From Elmis aenea (lineage: Eukaryota > Arthropoda > Insecta > Coleoptera > Elmidae): a stretch of DNA of 64,000 bases. The stretch lies in the NCBI GenBank assembly GCA_947652605.1, contig CANTFG010000309.1, positions 232,265-296,264 of the forward strand, read 5' to 3'. Under the pieces are notes generated by a model that was not told the origin of the DNA, made no database searches, and was given only the letters and a program-made list of their open reading frames with translations. The position numbers and the translations under genes were made by a program. Within the stretch, counting starts at the first letter, position 1, and the number at the start of each line of letters is the position of its first letter. Of this stretch, positions 1 to 13,400 are shown in pieces.

Positions 1-3000
1 TCAAAATTTTTAATTTTTTGAATAATTTTGTAAATTAAATTTCAAAATAGTTGAGACAAACGGCATTATACTAAGAAAAACAAACTCTATAACATGCTAA
101 AATTTGAACAAAATGTAACAAGCCGTTTTCTAAAAAAAATTTCAAAATTTTTAATTTTTTGAATAATTTTGTAAATTAAATTTCAAAATAGTTAAGACAA
201 ACGGCATTATACTTAGAAAAATAAACTCTATAACATGCTGAAAATGAAACAAAATGTAACAAGCCGTTTTAAAAAAAAAAAATCAAAATTTCCAAAATTT
301 TTAATTTTTAGAATAATTTTGTAAATTAAATTTCAAAATAGTTGAGACAATAGGCATTATACTGAGAAAAACAAACCCTATAACATGCTAAAATTTGAAC
401 AAGATGAAACAAGCCGTTTTCGAAAAAAAATTTCAAAATTTTTAATTTTTTGAATAATTTTGTAAATTAGGTTTCAAAACAGTTGAGACAAACGGCACTA
501 TACTTAGAAAAATAAACTCTATAACATGCTGAAAATGGAACTAAATGTAACGAGCCGTTTTCGAAAAAAAATTCAAAATTTCCAAAATTTTTAATTTTTT
601 GAATAATTTTGTAAATTAAATTTCAAAATAGTTGAGACAAATGGCATTATACTAAGAAAAACAAACTCTATAACATGCTAAAATTTGAACAAAATGTAAC
701 AAGCCGTTTTCGAAAAAAAATTTCAAAATTTTTAATTTTTTGAATAATTTTGTAAATTAAATTTCAAAATAGTTGAGACAAACGGCGTTATACTTAGAAA
801 AATAAACTCCATACCATGCTGAAAATGGAACAAAATGTAACAAGCCGTTTTCGAAAAAAAATTCAAAATTTCCAAAAATTTTAATTTTTTGAATAATTTT
901 GTAAATTAAATTTCAAAATAGTTGAGTCAAATGGCATTATACTAAAAAACAAACTCTATAACATGCTAAAATTTGAACAAAATGTAACAAGCCGTTTTCA
1001 AAAAAAAATTTCAAAATTTTTAATTTTTTGAATAATTTTGTAAATTAAATTTCAAAATAGTTAAGACAAACGGCATTATACTTAGAAAAATAAACTCCAT
1101 AATATGCTGAAAATAGAACAAAATGTAACAAGCCGTTTTCGAAAAAAAATTCAAAATTTTCAAAATTTTTAATTTTTTGAATAATTTTGTAAATTAAATT
1201 TCAAAATAGTTGAAACAAACGGCATTATACTAAGAAAAACAAACTCTATAACATGCTAAAATTTGAACAAAATGTAACAAGCCGTTTTCGAAAAAAAATT
1301 TCAAAATTTTTAATTTTTTGAATAATTTTGTAAATTAAATTTCAAAATAGTTGAGACAAACGGCATTATACTTAGAAAAATAAACTCTATAACATGCTGA
1401 AAATGAAACTAAATGTAACAAGCCGTTTTCGAAAAAAAAATCAAAATTTCCAAAATTTTTAATTTTTTGAATAATGTTGTAAATTAAATTTCAAAATAGT
1501 CGAGACAAACGGCATTATACTAAGAAAAATAAACTCTATAACATGCTGAAAATGGAACAAAATGTAACTAGCCGTTTTCGAAAAAAAATTCAAAATTTTC
1601 AAAATTTTTAATTTTTTGAATAATTTTGTAAATTAAATTTCAAAATAGTTGAGTCAAATGGCATTATACTAAGAAAAACAAACTCTATAACATGCTAAAA
1701 TTTGAACAAAATGTAACAAGCCGTTTTCGAAAAAAAATTTCAAAATTTTTAATTTTTTGAATAATTTTGTAAATTAAATTTCAAAATAGTTAAGACAAAC
1801 GGCATTATACTTAAAAAAATAAACTCTATAACATGCTGAAAAAAAAACCAAATGTAACAAGCCGTTTTCGAAAAAAAATTCAAAATTTTCAAAATTTTTA
1901 ATTTTTTGAATAATTTTGTAAATTAAATTTCAAAATAGTTGAGACAAACGGCATTATACTAAGAAAAACAAACTCTATAACATGCTAAAATTTGAACAAA
2001 ATGTAACAAGCCGTTTTCTAAAAAAAATTTCAAAATTTTTAATTTTTTGAATAATTTTGTAAATTAAATTTCAAAATAGTTAAGACAAACGGCATTATAC
2101 TTAGAAAAATAAACTCTATAACATGCTGAAAATGAAACAAAATGTAACAAGCCGTTTTAAAAAAAAAAAATCAAAATTTCCAAAATTTTTAATTTTTAGA
2201 ATAATTTTGTAAATTAAATTTCAAAATAGTTGAGACAATAGGCATTATACTGAGAAAAACAAACCCTATAACATGCTAAAATTTGAACAAGATGAAACAA
2301 GCCGTTTTCGAAAAAAAATTTCAAAATTTTTAATTTTTTGAATAATTTTGTAAATTAGGTTTCAAAACAGTTGAGACAAACGGCACTATACTTAGAAAAA
2401 TAAACTCTATAACATGCTGAAAATGGAACTAAATGTAACGAGCCGTTTTCGAAAAAAAATTCAAAATTTCCAAAATTTTTAATTTTTTGAATAATTTTGT
2501 AAATTAAATTTCAAAATAGTTGAGACAAATGGCATTATACTAAGAAAAACAAACTCTATAACATGCTAAAATTTGAACAAAATGTAACAAGCCGTTTTCG
2601 AAAAAAAATTTCAAAATTTTTAATTTTTTGAATAATTTTGTAAATTAAATTTCAAAATAGTTGAGACAAACGGCGTTATACTTAGAAAAATAAACTCCAT
2701 ACCATGCTGAAAATGGAACAAAATGTAACAAGCCGTTTTCGAAAAAAAATTCAAAATTTCCAAAAATTTTAATTTTTTGAATAATTTTGTAAATTAAATT
2801 TCAAAATAGTTGAGTCAAATAGCATTATACTAAAAAACAAACTCTATAACATGCTAAAATTTGAACAAAATGTAACAAGCCGTTTTCAAAAAAAAATTTC
2901 AAAATTTTTAATTTTTTGAATAATTTTGTAAATTAAATTTCAAAATAGTTAAGACAAACGGCATTATACTTAGAAAAATAAACTCCATAATATGCTGAAA

Positions 3001-3388
3001 ATAGAACAAAATGTAACAAGCCGTTTTCGAAAAAAAATTCAAAATTTTCAAAATTTTTAATTTTTTGAATAATTTTGTAAATTAAATTTCAAAATAGTTG
3101 AAACAAACGGCATTATACTAAGAAAAACAAACTCTATAACATGCTAAAATTTGAACAAAATGTAACAAGCCGTTTTCGAAAAAAAATTTCAAAATTTTTA
3201 ATTTTTTGAATAATTTTGTAAATTAAATTTCAAAATAGTTGAGACAAACGGCATTATACTTAGAAAAATAAACTCTATAACATGCTGAAAATGAAACTAA
3301 ATGTAACAAGCCGTTTTCGAAAAAAAAATCAAAATTTCCAAAATTTTTAATTTTTTGAATAATGTTGTAAATTAAATTTCAAAATAGT
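1..3388. repeat. Higher-order duplication, 1888-bp offset
   Basis: Positions 1 to about 1500 recur at 1889 to about 3388 almost base for base. Private variants shared at exactly +1888 include TTTTCTAAAAAAAATTT (122 and 2010), the run of A after AGCCGTTTT (261 and 2149), GACAATAGGCATTATACTGA (342 and 2230), CGGCGTTATA (785 and 2673) and AATAATGTTGTAAA (1470 and 3358). The copies diverge where one continues GTCGAGAC and the other GTTGACAC. The left limit is cut by the window edge, so the true unit could be larger. About 13 monomers are contained in one unit. Confidence 0.93.
141..163. repeat. Dyad-symmetric core of Satellite A monomers (first full example)
   Basis: Most Satellite A monomers contain an almost perfect dyad: TTCAAAA, then a T/A-rich centre, then TTTTGAA, about 23 bp, seen here at 141-163 and repeated once per monomer. 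On one strand it could fold into a short AT hairpin. Whether it does so, or is simply low-complexity sequence, cannot be decided from sequence. Confidence 0.5.
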
Positions 3389-4981
3389 TGACACAAACGG
3401 CATTATACTAAGAAAAACAAACTCTATAACATGCTAAAATTTGAACAAAATGTAACAAGCCGTTTTTAAAAAAAAATTTAAAAATTTTTAATTTTTTGAA
3501 TAATTTTGTAATTAAATTTCAAAATAGTTGAGACAAATGGCATTATACTAAGAAATACAAACTCTATAACATGCTAAAATTTGAACAAAATGTAACAAGC
3601 CGTTTTCGAAAAAAAATTTCAAAATTTTTAATTTTTTGAATAATTTTGTAAATTAAATTTCAAAATAGTTGAGACAAATGGCAATATACTAAGAAAAACA
3701 AACTCTATAACATGCTAAAATTTGAACAACATGTAACAAGCCGTTTTCGAAAAAAAATTTAAATATTCCAAAATTTTTAATTTTTTGAATAATTTTGTAA
3801 ATTAAATTTCAAAATAATTGAGACAAACGGCATTAAACTAAGAAAAACAAACTTTATAACATGCTAAAATTTAAACAAAATGTAACGAGCCGTTTTCGAA
3901 AAAAAATTCAAATATTCCAAAATTTTTAATTTTTTGAATAATTTTGTAAATTAAATTTTAAAATAGTTGAGACAAACGGCATTATACTTAGAAAAATAAA
4001 CTCTATAACAAGCTAAAAACGGAACCAAATGTTTTCGAAAAAAAATTCAAAATTTCCAAAATTTTTAATTTTTTGAATAATTTAGTAAATTAAATTTCAA
4101 AATAGTTGAGACAAATGGCATTATACTAAGAAAAACAAACTCTATAACATGCTAAAATTTGAACAAAATGTAACAAGCCGTTTTCGAAAAAAAAATTCAA
4201 AATTTTTAATTTTTTGAATAATTTTGTAAATTAAATTTCAAAATAGTTAAAACAAATGGCATTATACTGAGAAAAACAAACTCTATAACATGCTAAAATT
4301 TGAACCAAATCGTATAAGCCGTTTTCGAGTAAAATTTTCAAAATTTTTAATTTTTTGAATAACTTTGTAAATTAAATTTCAAAATAGTTGAGACAAACGG
4401 CATTATACTAAGAAAAATAAACTGTATAACAAACTAAAATTTGAACAAAATCGTAAGAGCCGTTTTCGAGAAAAATTTTCAAAATTTTTAATTTTCTGAA
4501 TAACTTTGTAAATTAACTTTCAAAATAGTTGAGACAAACGGCATTATACTAAGAAAAATTAACTCTATAACATACTAAAATTTGAACAAAATCGTATGAG
4601 CCGTTTTCGAGGAAAATTTTCAAAATTTTTAATTTTTTGAATAACTTTGTAAATTAAATTTCAAAATAGTTGAGACAAACGGCATTATACTAAGAAAAAT
4701 AAACTGTATAACATACTAAAATTTGAACAAAATCGTATGAGCCGTTTTCGAGGAAAATTTTCAAAATTTTTAATTTTTTGAATAACTTTGTAAATTAAAT
4801 TTCAAAATAGTTGACACAAACGGCATTATACTAAGAAAAATAAACTCTATAACATACTAAAATTTGAACAAAATCGTATGAGCCGTTTTCGAGGAAAATT
4901 TTCAAAATTTTTAATTTTTTGAATAACTTTGTAAATTAAATTTCAAAATAGTTGAGACAAACGGCATAATACTAAGAAAAA

Positions 4982-5340
4982 AAGGCTATATACTCTTTGC
5001 ACTTTTTTCGACAAAAAAATCGATTTTCTTAAAACTATAGCAAATGGCTTCAAACTTCTTATACACGTTAGTTATGAGCAAGTTAAGGATTATTAGCCCC
5101 TAAATACGATTTTTAATTTTTCGCGAAAAATGGGAAAAGTACAAAGGCTAAGTCTGCACTTTTTTCGACAAAAAAATCGATTTTCTTAAAACTACAGCAA
5201 ATGGCTTCAAACTTCTTATACACGTTAGTTATGAGCAAGTTAAGGATTATTTTCTTAAAACTACAGCAAATGGCTTCAAACTTCTTATACACGTTAGTTA
5301 TGAGCAAGTTAAGGATTATTAGCCCCTAAATACGATTTTT
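4982..5340. repeat. 156-bp repeat cluster 1 (two units, second internally duplicated)
   Basis: The 156-bp unit runs from CTTTGCACTTTTTTCGAC to GGGAAAAGTACAAAGGCTA; the second unit starts at 5151 as AGTCTGCAC. Inside unit 2 a 69-bp segment (TTCTTAAAACTACAGC to GGATTATT) is duplicated at 5183 and 5252. Because 69 is a multiple of three, the duplication creates an accidental minus-strand frame (5113-5307) with a repeated peptide; I do not regard it as a gene. Satellite A is left at CGGCATAATACTAAG and resumed at TTTTGAATAACTTTGG. Confidence 0.92.
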
Positions 5341-6115
5341 AATTTTTTGAATAACTTTGGAAATTAAATTTCAAAATAGTTGCGACAAACGGCATTATAC
5401 TAAGAAAAATAAACTCTATAACATACTAAAATTTGAACAAAATCGTAAAAGCCGTTTTCGAGAAAAAATTTCAAAATTTTTAATTTTTTGAATAACTTTG
5501 TAAATTAAATTTCAAAATAGTTGAGACAAACGGCATTATACTAAGAAAAATAAACTGTATAACATACTAAAATTTGAACAAAATCGTAAGAGCCGTTTTC
5601 GAGAAAAATTTTCAAAATTTTTAATTTTCTGAATAACTTTGTAAATTAAATTTCAAAATAGTTGAGACAAACGGCATTATACTAAGAAAAATAAACTGTA
5701 TAACATACTAAAATTTGAACAAAATCGTAGGAGCCTATTTCGAGAAAAAATTTCAAAATTTTTAATTTTTTGAATAACTTTGTAATTTAAGCTTTAAAAT
5801 AGTTGAGACAAACGGCATTATACTAAGAAAAATAAACTCTATAACATACTAAAATTTGAACAAAATCGTATGAGCCGTTTTCGAGGAAAATTTTCAAAAT
5901 TTTTAATTTTCTGAATAACTTTGTAAATTAACTTTCAAAATAGTTGAGACAAACGGCATTATACTAAGAAAAATAAACTGTATAACATACTAAAATTTAA
6001 ACAAAATCGTATGAGCCGTTTTCGAGGAAAATTTTCAAAATTTTTAATTTTTTGAATAACTTTGTAAATTAAATTTCAAAATAGTTGAGACAAACGGCAT
6101 AATACTAAGAAAAAA

Positions 6116-7086
6116 AGGCTATATACTCTTTGCACTTTTTTCGACAAAAAAATCGATTTTCTTAAAACTATAGCAAATGGCTTCAAACTTCTTATACACG
6201 TTAGTTATGAGCAAGTTAAGGATTATTAGCCCCTAAATACGATTTTTAATTTTTCGCGAAAAATGGGAAAAGTACAAAGGCTATATACAGGGTGTAGACT
6301 CGGATCACGCAACATAGCGATTTCAATGGTAAAATTTTAAAAGTCGAATTCTTGCTCCCCTAATTATTTTAGAAAAAAAGTGCAAATACGTTTTTTGTAG
6401 AGAAAAAAATTCTGTATCCATAAATGTAATCAATATTACTTTTTCGTTTTCCAAAAACAGAAAAATAAGCAAATTAAAAAACGCGTTTTCGCTAAAATCT
6501 GTAGTGCTTTGGAATTATGCTGTGACAACTGCCCAGCCTAATGTCACTTATACTGTCACTTTGACGCGAAATTCATTCTTAATTATACTTTATATTTTAT
6601 CAAACATTTATTTTACACAATTAGTTATGTTTTCATTGCAAGATATAATAACAATGATAATTAAGAATAAACTTCAAACGTCAAAGTGACAGTAAGTGTT
6701 AGTAAGATGGGCAGTTGTCGTAGCATAATTCCAAGGCACTACAGATTTTCGCGAAAACGCGTTTTTTAATTTGCTTATTTTTCTGTTTTTGGAAAACGAA
6801 AAAGTAATATTGATTACATTTATGGATACAAAATATTTTTCTCTACAAAAAACGTATTTGCACTTTTTTTCTAAAATAATTAGCGGAGCAAGAATTCGAC
6901 TTTTAAAATTTTACCATTGAAATTGCTATGTTGCGTGATCCGAGTCTACACCCTGTATAGTCTTTGCACTTTTTTCGACAAAAAAATCGATTTTCTTAAA
7001 ACTACAGCAAATGGCTTCAAACTTCTTATACACGTTAGTTATGAGCAAGTTAAAGATTATTAGCCCCTAAATACGATTTTTAATTT
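6116..7086. repeat. 156-bp repeat cluster 2, split by a foldback element
   Basis: Unit 1 spans about 6128-6283, then a palindromic element interrupts at a TA, and unit 2 continues from about 6960 (GTCTTTGCAC) to the return of Satellite A near 7086. The junctions with Satellite A on both sides match those of the other clusters. Confidence 0.9.
6286..6957. mobile_element. 672-bp palindromic (foldback) MITE with TA duplication
   Basis: The two ends are reverse complements: TACAGGGTGTAGACTCGGAT at 6286 and its complement ending at 6957. Complementarity continues for about 285 bp per arm (6286-6570 and 6673-6957) with scattered mismatches, leaving a loop of about 100 bp. TA flanks both ends (6284-6285, 6958-6959). 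Uninterrupted junctions elsewhere in the array (GGCTATAGTCTTTGCAC at about 18940, 20615 and 22245) show the empty site with a single TA, so insertion with TA duplication is directly supported. TA targeting and a CAGGGTGT-type end suggest a non-autonomous Tc1/mariner-like element; that assignment is inference. The short frame at 6504-6689 lies across arm and loop and has no recognisable domain. Confidence 0.9.
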
Positions 7087-8279
7087 TTTGAATAACTTTG
7101 TAGATTAAATTTCAAAATAGTTGAGACAAACAGCACTATACTTAGAAAAATAAACTCTATAACATGCTAAAAATGGAACAAAATGTAACGAATCGTTTTT
7201 GAGAAAAAAATTCAAAATTTCCAACATTTTTAATTTTTGGAATAATTTTGTAAATTAAATTTCAAAATAGTTGAGACAAATGGCATTATACTAAAAAAAA
7301 CAAACTCTATAACATGCTAAAAATGAAACAAAATGTACCGAGCCGTTTTCGAAAAAAAATTCAAAATTTTCAAAATTTTTAATTTTTGGAATAATTTTGT
7401 AAATTAAATTTCAAAATAGTTGAGACAAACGGCATTATACTAAAAAAAAACAAACTCTATAACATGCTAAAATTTGAACCAAATGTAACAAGCCGTTTTC
7501 GAAAAAAAATTTCAAAATTTTTAATTTTTTAAATAATTTTGTAAATTAAATTTCAAAATCGTTGAGACAAACAGCTATATACTTAGAAAAATAAACTCTA
7601 TAACATGCTAAAAATAGAACAAAATGTAACGAGCCGTTTTCGAAAAAAAATTCAAAATTTCCAAAATTTTAAATTTTTTGAATAATTTTGTAAATTAAAT
7701 TTCAAAATAGTTGAGACAAACGGCATTATACTTAGAAAAACAAACTCTATACCATGCTGAAAATGAAACAAAATGTAACAAGCCGTTTTCGAAAAAAAAT
7801 TCAAAATTTTTATTTTTTTGAATAATTTTGTAAATTAAATTTCAAAATAGTTGAGACAAGCGGCATTATACTAAGAAAAACAAACTCTATAACATGCTAA
7901 AACTTGAACAAAATGTAACAAGCCGTTTTCGAAAAAAAATTTCAAAATTTTTAATTTTTTAAATAATTTTGTAAATTAAATTTCAAAATAGTTGAGACAA
8001 ACGGCATTATACTAAAAAAAACAAACTCTATAACATGCTAAAATTTGAACCAAATGTAACAAGCCGTTTTCGAAAAAAAATTTCAAAATTTTTAATTTTT
8101 TAAATAATTTTGTAAATTAAATTTCAAAATCGTTGAGACAAACAGCTATATACTTAGAAAAATAAACTCTATAACATGCTGAAAATAGAACAAAATGTAA
8201 CGAGCCGTTTTCGAAAAAAAATTCAAAATTTCCAAAATTTTAAATTTTTTGAATAATTTTGTAAATTAAATTTCAAAAT

Positions 8280-10490
8280 AGTTGAGACAAACGGCATTAT
8301 ACTAAGAAAAACAAACTCTATAACATGCTAAAATTTGAACAAAATCGTATGAGCCGTTTTCGAGGAAAATTTTCAAAATTTTTAATTTTCTGAATAACTT
8401 TGTAAATTAAATTTCAAAATTGTTGAGACAAACGGCATTATACTAAGAAAAACAAACTCTATAACATACTAAAATTTGAACAAAATGTAACAAGCCGTTT
8501 TCGAAAAAAAATTTCAAAATTTTTATTTTTTTGAATAATTTTGTAAATTAAATTTCAAAATAGTTGAGACAAACGGAATTATACTAAGAAAAACAAACTC
8601 TATAACATGCTAAAATTTGAACAAAATGTAACAAGCCGTTTTCGAAAAAAAATTTCAAAACTTTTAATTTTTTAAATAATTTTGTAAATTAAATTTCAAA
8701 ATCGTTGAGACAAACAGCTATATACTTAGAAAAATAAACTCTATAACATGCTGAAAATGGAACAAAATGTAACGAGCCGTTTTCGAAAAAAAATTCAAAA
8801 TTTCCAAAATTTTAAATTTTTTGAATAATTTTGTAAATTAAATTTCAAAATAGTTGAGACAAACGGCATTATACTTAGAAAAATAAACTCTATACCATGC
8901 TGAAAATGAAACAAAATGTAACAAGCCGTTTTCGAAAAAAAATTCAAAATTTTTATTTTTTTGAATAATTTTGTAAATTAAATTTCAAAATAGTTGAGAC
9001 AAACGGCATTATACTAAGAAAAACAAACTCTATAACATGCTAAAATTTTAACAAAATGTAACAAGCCGTTTTCAAAAAAAAATTTCAAAATTTTTAATTT
9101 TTTAAATAATTTTGTAAATTAAATTTCAAAATCGTTGAGACAAACAGCTATATACTTAGAAAAATAAACTCTATAACATGCTAAAAATGGAACAAAATGT
9201 AACGAGCCGTTTTCGAAAAAAAATTCAAAATTTCCAAAATTTTAAATTTTTTGAATAATTTTGTAAATTAAATTTCAAAATAGTTAAGACAAACGGCATT
9301 ATACTAAGAAAAACAAACTCTATAACATGCTAAAATTTGAACAAAATCGTATGAGCCGTTTTCGAGGAAAATTTTCAAAATTTTTAATTTTCTGAATAAC
9401 TTTGTAAATTAAATTTCAAAATTGTTGAGACAAACGGCATTATACTAAGAAAAACAAACTCTATAACATGCTGAAAATAGAACAAAATGTAACGAGCCGT
9501 TTTCGAAAAAAAATTCAAAATTTCCAAAATTTTAAATTTTTTAAATAATTTTGTAAATTAAATTTCAAAATAGTTGAGACAAACGGCATTATACTAAGAA
9601 AAACAAACTCTATAACATGCTAAAATTTGAACAAAATCGTATGAGCCGTTTTCGAGGAAAATTTTCAAAATTTTTAATTTTCTGAATAACTTTGTAAATT
9701 AAATTTCAAAATAGTTGAGACAAACGGCATTATACTAAGAAAAACAAACTCTATAACATACTAAAATTTGAACAAAATGTAACAAGCCGTTTTCGAAAAA
9801 AAATTTCAAAATTTTTATTTTTTTGAATAATTTTGTAAATTAAATTTCAAAATAGTTGAGACAAACGGAATTATACTAAGAAAAACAAACTCTATAACAT
9901 GCTAAAATTTGAACAAAATGTAACAAGCCGTTTTCGAAAAAAAATTTCAAAACTTTTAATTTTTTAAATAATTTTGTAAATTAAATTTCAAAATCGTTGA
10001 GACAAACAGCTATATACTTAGAAAAATAAACTCTATAACATGCTGAAAATGGAACAAAATGTAACGAGCCGTTTTCGAAAAAAAATTCAAAATTTCCAAA
10101 ATTTTAAATTTTTTGAATAATTTTGTAAATTAAATTTCAAAATAGTTGAGACAAACGGCATTATACTTAGAAAAATAAACTCTATACCATGCTGAAAATG
10201 AAACAAAATGTAACAAGCCGTTTTCGAAAAAAAATTCAAAATTTTTATTTTTTTGAATAATTTTGTAAATTAAATTTCAAAATAGTTGAGACAAACGGCA
10301 TTATACTAAGAAAAACAAACTCTATAACATGCTAAAATTTTAACAAAATGTAACAAGCCGTTTTCAAAAAAAAATTTCAAAACTTTTAATTTTTTAAATA
10401 ATTTTGTAAATTAAATTTCAAAATCGTTGAGACCAACAGCTATATACTTAGAAAAATAAACTCTATAACATGCTAAAAATGGAACAAAAT
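8280..10490. repeat. Higher-order duplication, 1292-bp offset
   Basis: About 8280-9190 recurs at about 9572-10490. Shared private variants at +1292 are AAACGGAATTATAC (8571 and 9863), CTTTTAATTTTTTAAATAAT (8661 and 9953) and TAAAATTTTAACAAAATG (9041 and 10333). The stretch mixes both monomer classes and includes a subclass with 'ATCGTTGAGACAAACAGCTA'. Confidence 0.88.
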
Positions 10491-13400
10491 GTAACAAGCC
10501 GTTTTCGAAAAAAAATTTAAAATTTTCAAAATTTTTAATTTTTTGAATAATTTTGTAAATTAAATTTCAAAATAGTTGAGACAAACGGCATTTTACTAAG
10601 AAAAACAAACTCTATAACATGCTAAAATTTGAACAAAATGTAACAAGCCGTTTTCGAAAAAAAATTTCAAAATTTTTAATTTTTTGAATAATTTTGTAAA
10701 TTAAATTTCAAAATAGTTGAGACAAACGGCATTTTACTAAGAAAAACAAACTCTATAACATGCTGAAAATGGAACAAAATGTAACAAGCCGTTTTCGAAA
10801 AAAAATTCAAAATTTTCTAAATTTTTAATTTTTTGAATAATTTTGTAAATTAAATTTCAAAATAGTTGAGACAAACGGCCTTTTACTAAGAAAAACAAAC
10901 TCTATAACATGCTAAAATTTGAACAAAATGTAACAAGCCGTTTTCGAAAAAAAATTTCAAAATTTTTAATTTTTTGAATAATTTTGTAAATTAAATTTCA
11001 AAATTGTTGAGACAATAGGCATTATACTTAGAAAAATAAACTCTATAACATGCTGAAAATGGAAAAAATTGTAACAAGCCGTTTTCGAAAAAAAATTCAA
11101 AATTTCCAAAATTTTTAATTTTTTGAATAATTTTGTAAATTAAATTTTAAAATATTTGAGTCAAATGGCATTATACTAAAAAAAACAAACTCTATAACAT
11201 GCTAAAATTTGAACCAAATGTAACAAGCCGTTTTCGAAAAAAAAATTCAAAATTTTTAATTTTTTGAATACTTTTGTAAATTATATTTCAAAATAGTTAA
11301 GACAAACGGCATCATACTTAGAAAAATAAACTCTATAACATGCTGAAAATGGAACAAAATATAACAAGCTGTTTTCGAAAAAAAATTCAAAATTTTCAAA
11401 ATTTTTAATTTTTTGAATAATTTTGTAAATTAATATTCAAAATAGTTGAGACAAACGGCATTATACTAAGAAAAACAAACTCTATAACATACTAAAATTT
11501 GAACAAAATCGTATGAGCCGTTTTCGAGGAAAATTTTCAAAATTTTTAATTTTCTGAATAACTTTGTAAATTAAATTTCAAAATTGTTGAGACAAACGGC
11601 ATTATACTAAGAAAAACAAACTCTATAACATGCTAAAATTTGAACAAAATGTAACAAGCCGTTTTCAAAAAAAAATTTCAAAATTTTTAATTTTTTAAAT
11701 AATTTTGTAAATTAAATTTCAAAATCGTTGAGACAAACAGCTATATACTTGGAAAAATAAACTCTATAACATGCTGAAAATGGAACAAAATGTAACGAGC
11801 CGTTTTCGAAAAAAAATTCAAAATTTTTAAAATTTTTAATTTTTTGAATAATTTTGTAAATTAAATTTTAAAATAGTTGAGACAAACGGCATAATACTAA
11901 GAAAATCAAACTCTATAACATGCTAAAATTTGAACAAAATGTAACAAGCCGTTTTCGAAAAAAAATTTCAAAATTTTTAATTTTTTGAATAATTTTATAA
12001 ATTAAATTTCAAAATAGTTGAGACAAATGGCATTATACTAAGAAAAACAAACCCTATAACATGCTAAAATTTATACAAAATGAAACAAGCCGTTTTCGAA
12101 AAAAAAATTCAAAATTTTTAATTTTTTGAATAATTTTGTAAATTAAGTTTCAAAACAGTTGAGACAAACGGCACTATACTAAGAAAAATAAACTCTATAA
12201 CATGCTGAAAATGGAACAAAATGTAACGAGCCGTTTTCAAAAAAAAATTCTAAATTTCCAAAATTTTTAATTTTTTGAATAATTTTGTAAATTAACTTTC
12301 AAAATAGTTGAGACAAATGGCATTATATTAAAAAAAACAAACTCTATAACATGCTAAAATTTGAACCAAATGTAACAAGCCGTTTTCGAAAAAAAATTTT
12401 AAAATTTTTAATTTTTTGAATAATTTTGTAAATTAAATTTCAAAATAGTTGAGACAAACGGCATTATACTTAGAAAAATAAACTCTATACCATGCTGAAA
12501 ATGGAACAAAATGTAACAAGCCGTTTTCGAAAAAAAATTTAAAATTTTCAAAATTTTTAATTTTTTGAATAATTTTGTAAATTAAATTTCAAAATAGTTG
12601 AGACAAACGGCATTTTACTAAGAAAAACAAACTCTATAACATGCTAAAATTTGAACAAAATGTAACAAGCCGTTTTCGAAAAAAAATTTCAAAATTTTTA
12701 ATTTTTTGAATAATTTTGTAAATTAAATTTCAAAATAGTTGAGACAAACGGCATTTTACTAAGAAAAACAAACTCTATAACATGCTGAAAATGGAACAAA
12801 ATGTAACAAGCCGTTTTCGAAAAAAAATTCAAAATTTTCTAAATTTTTAATTTTTTGAATAATTTTGTAAATTAAATTTCAAAATAGTTGAGACAAACGG
12901 CCTTTTACTAAGAAAAACAAACTCTATAACATGCTAAAATTTGAACAAAATGTAACAAGCCGTTTTCGAAAAAAAATTTCAAAATTTTTAATTTTTTGAA
13001 TAATTTTGTAAATTAAATTTCAAAATTGTTGAGACAATAGGCATTATACTTAGAAAAATAAACTCTATAACATGCTGAAAATGGAAAAAATTGTAACAAG
13101 CCGTTTTCGAAAAAAAATTCAAAATTTCCAAAATTTTTAATTTTTTGAATAATTTTGTAAATTAAATTTTAAAATATTTGAGTCAAATGGCATTATACTA
13201 AAAAAAACAAACTCTATAACATGCTAAAATTTGAACCAAATGTAACAAGCCGTTTTCGAAAAAAAAATTCAAAATTTTTAATTTTTTGAATACTTTTGTA
13301 AATTATATTTCAAAATAGTTAAGACAAACGGCATCATACTTAGAAAAATAAACTCTATAACATGCTGAAAATGGAACAAAATATAACAAGCTGTTTTCGA

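Noticed and set aside
5113..5307. Minus-strand 64-codon frame with an internally repeated peptide
   Set aside because: It is produced by a 69-bp (in-frame) duplication within a 156-bp repeat unit; other copies of the unit do not keep the frame.
6504..6689. 61-codon frame within the foldback element
   Set aside because: It spans arm and loop of a palindrome, contains no domain, and is hydrophobic AT-derived sequence.
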